From Trogon surrucura (Eukaryota > Chordata > Aves > Trogoniformes > Trogonidae): DNA of 64,000 bases. The notes under the pieces were generated by a model. It was not told where the DNA came from. It made no database searches and was given only the letters and a program-made list of their open reading frames with translations. This document shows, piece by piece, positions 60,869-64,000 of this stretch (its first letter is position 1; each line of letters begins with the position of its first letter). The stretch lies in NCBI GenBank assembly GCA_020746105.1, contig CM036622.1:13423987-13487986 (forward strand), written 5' to 3'. The position numbers and the translations under genes are program-made.

Positions 60869-63800
60869 CTAAAATAATTGGAAGTGACAACCAGCACTAC
60901 CACAAATGATTTATTAGTCTTTCACTCAGCTTTTCAGCTTCCTCAGGGCCAGAATAAATAATTTACCAACTCTGTATCTTCCAATCATTAATTCTTCCCT
61001 GTGCATCCAAACTACATTTAACTCTGCTGGGTTCAGTGGAATTAAAAACACAATATGAAGACTTTTCCCCCCCCAAGTATAGTATTATCTGACTTTATCT
61101 AAAAGTAAAATTGTCAATCAAAATTTGTATCAGTGATAGAAGGATTAGAGCTAACAACTAATACTCAGTTACAAAATATTTGCAGAATAAAATGAAAGTT
61201 AAACTGAAGAGATATCAACAACGAAATGCTCCCAGGGGGTCAGGCATGTTCTCAAGGTATAAAGTACTGATAGTGTCTGAAGATATTGATTAGCATTGTT
61301 TTTACTGATCTATAAACTAACATTAGTTACAGACAAACACCTTACATGTCCCACATGGTAAAATCAGGATGAAAACACTGGACAGGAAACATTCAGAAAA
61401 TAAATTCAAAAGGAGATGTAGGCAAAATGGAAGGCTTAAGCACGAACAGAATGGTTCTGTAAAAAGGTAATACTTTTTTGAGGAAATGCATTAAAGATAA
61501 AAGATTTACTAATGCCCTTGTGTTCATATCACAAAAAGAAATTTAAGAAAGAGACTATTATACAAGGCAGAATTAGAAACCACAAATATAAAATGGCATA
61601 AAACCAAAGTACACTTTCAAATTTAAAACAGAATATATAAGGTACCATATTCCTATTAATTATGTAGAGAATACACAGAGAAAACAAAATCACACCCTAA
61701 ATCCATTTTTGATGTAAGCTAGTCTTGTCTCATTAAATCAGCATCTATGATTAAAACCAAGATCATTTTTGGTACATAATGTATTGCATTGTTAGAGCAG
61801 CATCTGTTTGTTGCACAGCAACACATTTTTCAGCTTTAAGAAACTGTACTCATATAGAAGAAACAATCCAGACTTTGAAGATACAAGAATATTTTTACTT
61901 CCCAAAGCATTTTGCACTAAAGGGGTTAATAACATTAATGTGCTAATATTCTGCATTCCAAGAAGAGGCTTCAAGCTGCTGGAAACACACAGAAGAAGAA
62001 TTTCATGGTACTAACAGCTTTCTTTCAGTCCTATGGGACTGAGACAACTCAAACTTTAAGTGCTTAGAAGAAAAGCTCTGTAAAGCTATGAAGGCTAATC
62101 AATAGGGCTTTCACCAAATGATAATACAGTCTGAAATGAAATAAATTGGCCATAACAAAAATGCCTTACCCTTTTTCTCGTCATTAATCATTACTTTTAA
62201 CAACACAAGAAACATTCAGAAACATAGGAAATTTAAGATTATTTATTTGAAAATAATTAATTATCCTATGTATTTCTCAAACATCAATTATTCTTTTCAG
62301 TAAGACTGTAAAATCTGTATACCAGTTTTACTCTATAGTAGGGTATTTCCTTTCTTCATTTAGAGCATAGATCATCATCTGCTGCAACCAGTCAAGCACA
62401 AGCTGAACTCAATCTCTCAAAATTTTCAAGAGAACACTCTTAAAAGGGCTAAATATTTTTATCACTGTGATGAGGGATGCTCTCCAACAAACCCAAATCT
62501 AAAAAAATGTAATGCTGTAGATATAACAAACCTTAGAGAAACTAAATCAGCAGCAAAGTATTGATACCTGGGCTTTCCCCAGCAGCTGGGCCACAAAAGC
62601 CTTCAAAGAACCTAGGACTTAGGAGACAGAGGGAACATACTTTGGGAAGCCTACCGAAGATAACAATGTGCTTGATGCCAGCATCAGATCAGTGAGCTGG
62701 AAGTCATTCACCCTTGGAGCCAGTTATCTAGATTCGTCAGGAAGTACTTACTGTGGTAAAATTTCAAAAAACTACAAAGTATGCTGCTGTCTGTTGCTCA
62801 TACAACCCAGATGTGGGTCCTATAAATAAAGAGATCTAGGAAGCTGTTCCGTCATTTAACTTTTGATGCCAGTTTATTATGGCATCTTTCCTGAACAAGT
62901 GCGTGGACTTTCTAACTTGGATAAAAATGGATTTGGACACCAATTCCCTTAATAAGAGTCTCAAATGAAAGTATACAATGAAGTTTTATTGCTGTACGGC
63001 TTTCCTTATAGGGTAAAAAAAAAAACCCTGACAAATCAACAAAAAACCACACAAAAAAAGAGTGTCCAGACTCCACTTCTTGAATTGGGTCATTCCTACA
63101 CAAAAGCATTTCAAAGTGATAGCTGGTCACAGAAAATAATGGGCTAATATAGAGGTTGAAACAATTTTGGTAAGAAAACGGGATTCAATACTTGATCATT
63201 TTCTGATTAAAATGCAATTATAGCTACTGATACAATCTGAAACTTCCCCAATGACCTCTCAGACTTTCTTCAAAGACTAAATAACTAATAAAAGTGGCTG
63301 AGATTAGAAAATGGGGGTGAGAAGTATCAAGCCCAAGGAGAAGAGTAAATTAATTTACTCAGTTAGAAAATTTTCACTGAAATCTTCACTGCCTCTATAA
63401 GAATACAAATAAAGCGTTGAAAAATTCTTATACACAGTTCTCAGTGTTTAAGAAACTAACTGCATTTCTTCTTGCTTCTTAGCAGTTCTGGATCCATCAA
63501 TAGTCAATAATGTCTGATTGTAAGAAATGTCCCCGAGGGAGTACTGGGTAAATTTATACTTGCATTTATCCCAAAAGAAGAATCATGTTGGCAAATGTCA
63601 GTTTTGACAAAACATCCTCACCTAAGGCATAGGTTCACAGATTTTCTCACTCTCAGTCGCTCTTGGTGTGATTTTTCACCTCCATCAATCTAGTTCCCTT
63701 TCCTCACATTTTTTCGTCACAGCTATTTGTACATCCTGACAAAACCCTGAGATGAGGAAGAAGAAAGGAACACCCAGTTTTATCTGCATTTACCATTCAG
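60869..63800. other. AT-rich noncoding stretch, no gene seen
   Basis: Only short, low-complexity frames on both strands. A C-run lies at about 61067-61074. No repeat tails, splice pairs or RNA genes are recognised. Confidence 0.6.
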
Positions 63801-63804
63801 TAAA

Positions 63805-63930
63805 TCTGTCATTCCCACTTTAGCAAAAGGAAGTGAGGCAGAGGAGGGCCACAGAGCGCACGTGGCAGCGAGTTAGGAACTGAACTTGTCATCTCCTGAT
63901 TCTCACAGCAACACTCCCTGAAGCATACAA
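63805..63930 (+). mobile_element. MIR-like SINE relic
   Basis: 'ccactttagcaaaaggaagtgaggcagag' followed by 'acgtggcagcgagttaggaactgaactt' and 'tctcctgattctcacagcaacactc' matches in order the MIR-type blocks 'attttacagatgaggaaactgaggcacagag', 'gtggcagagccaggaatagaacccag' and 'tctcctgactcccagtccagtgctc'. One internal part (the 'gttaagtgacttgcccaaggtcac' block) appears deleted. Divergence is high, so it is an old copy. Confidence 0.6.
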
Positions 63931-64000
63931 ATCAACAATGCATCCATCATTGCCATTTTGGCAGAAAACATAGGCTCAACCTTCAAGATTCTCCAGAGCT

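Noticed and set aside
1-64000. tRNA, rRNA, CRISPR array, bacterial operons or plasmid features
   Set aside because: None seen. Repeats, splice-like signals and composition are those of vertebrate (avian) nuclear DNA.

Overview
The window looks like a gene-poor, AT-rich stretch of a bird genome. The clearest evidence is the repeats: at least seven CR1 LINE pieces. Most are cut off at the 5' end, and several keep the avian CR1 3' end (a 'CTAGATGATCT...CATTCTGTGATTCTGT' type tail, or its complement). CR1 pieces belonging to at least three subfamilies sit together here. Three older pieces look like MIR-type SINEs. There is no bacterial-style gene packing, no operon, and no rRNA, tRNA or CRISPR array that I can recognise. 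Nearly all the longer open frames are either CR1 reverse-transcriptase remnants or chance frames.

Layout. 1-30.7 kb is almost entirely unannotatable AT-rich DNA. It holds two MIR-like relics (about 5.2 and 12.5 kb), a CpG-rich patch (11.5-11.85 kb), a TA/TG microsatellite (15.07 kb) and a short CR1 tail (20.88 kb). 30.7-32.4 kb holds a minus-strand CR1, a small GC-rich island and a plus-strand CR1 with an unbroken 219-codon frame. 35.5-45 kb contains the best evidence of a host gene. 45.2-45.8, 48.2-50.3 and 55.5-57.2 kb hold further CR1 copies, including a head-to-head pair and a copy with its central reverse-transcriptase domain deleted. 57-64 kb is again AT-rich and ends in a MIR-like relic.

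Possible host gene. On the minus strand I find two exon-like blocks with good splice sites and codon-like composition (38248-38341 and 35579-35733). Their phases join cleanly: AA|G makes one lysine codon. Weaker blocks at 44869-44959, 41492-41608 and 25696-25799 also fit in phase and could extend the chain to a stop codon. Read this way, the window would hold the 3' part of one gene transcribed right to left, with introns of roughly 3-10 kb. I do not recognise the protein and give no gene symbol.

Most worth a second look: a possible alternative exon at 39145-39181 that mimics the end of the 38248-38341 exon, a perfect 14-bp hairpin directly against a putative splice acceptor (44962-44992), a 60-nt near-perfect hairpin at 5712-5771, and the lesions in the CR1 copies. 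I did not find a clearly new biological system. All exon calls rest on reading the sequence alone, without homology search or RNA data.
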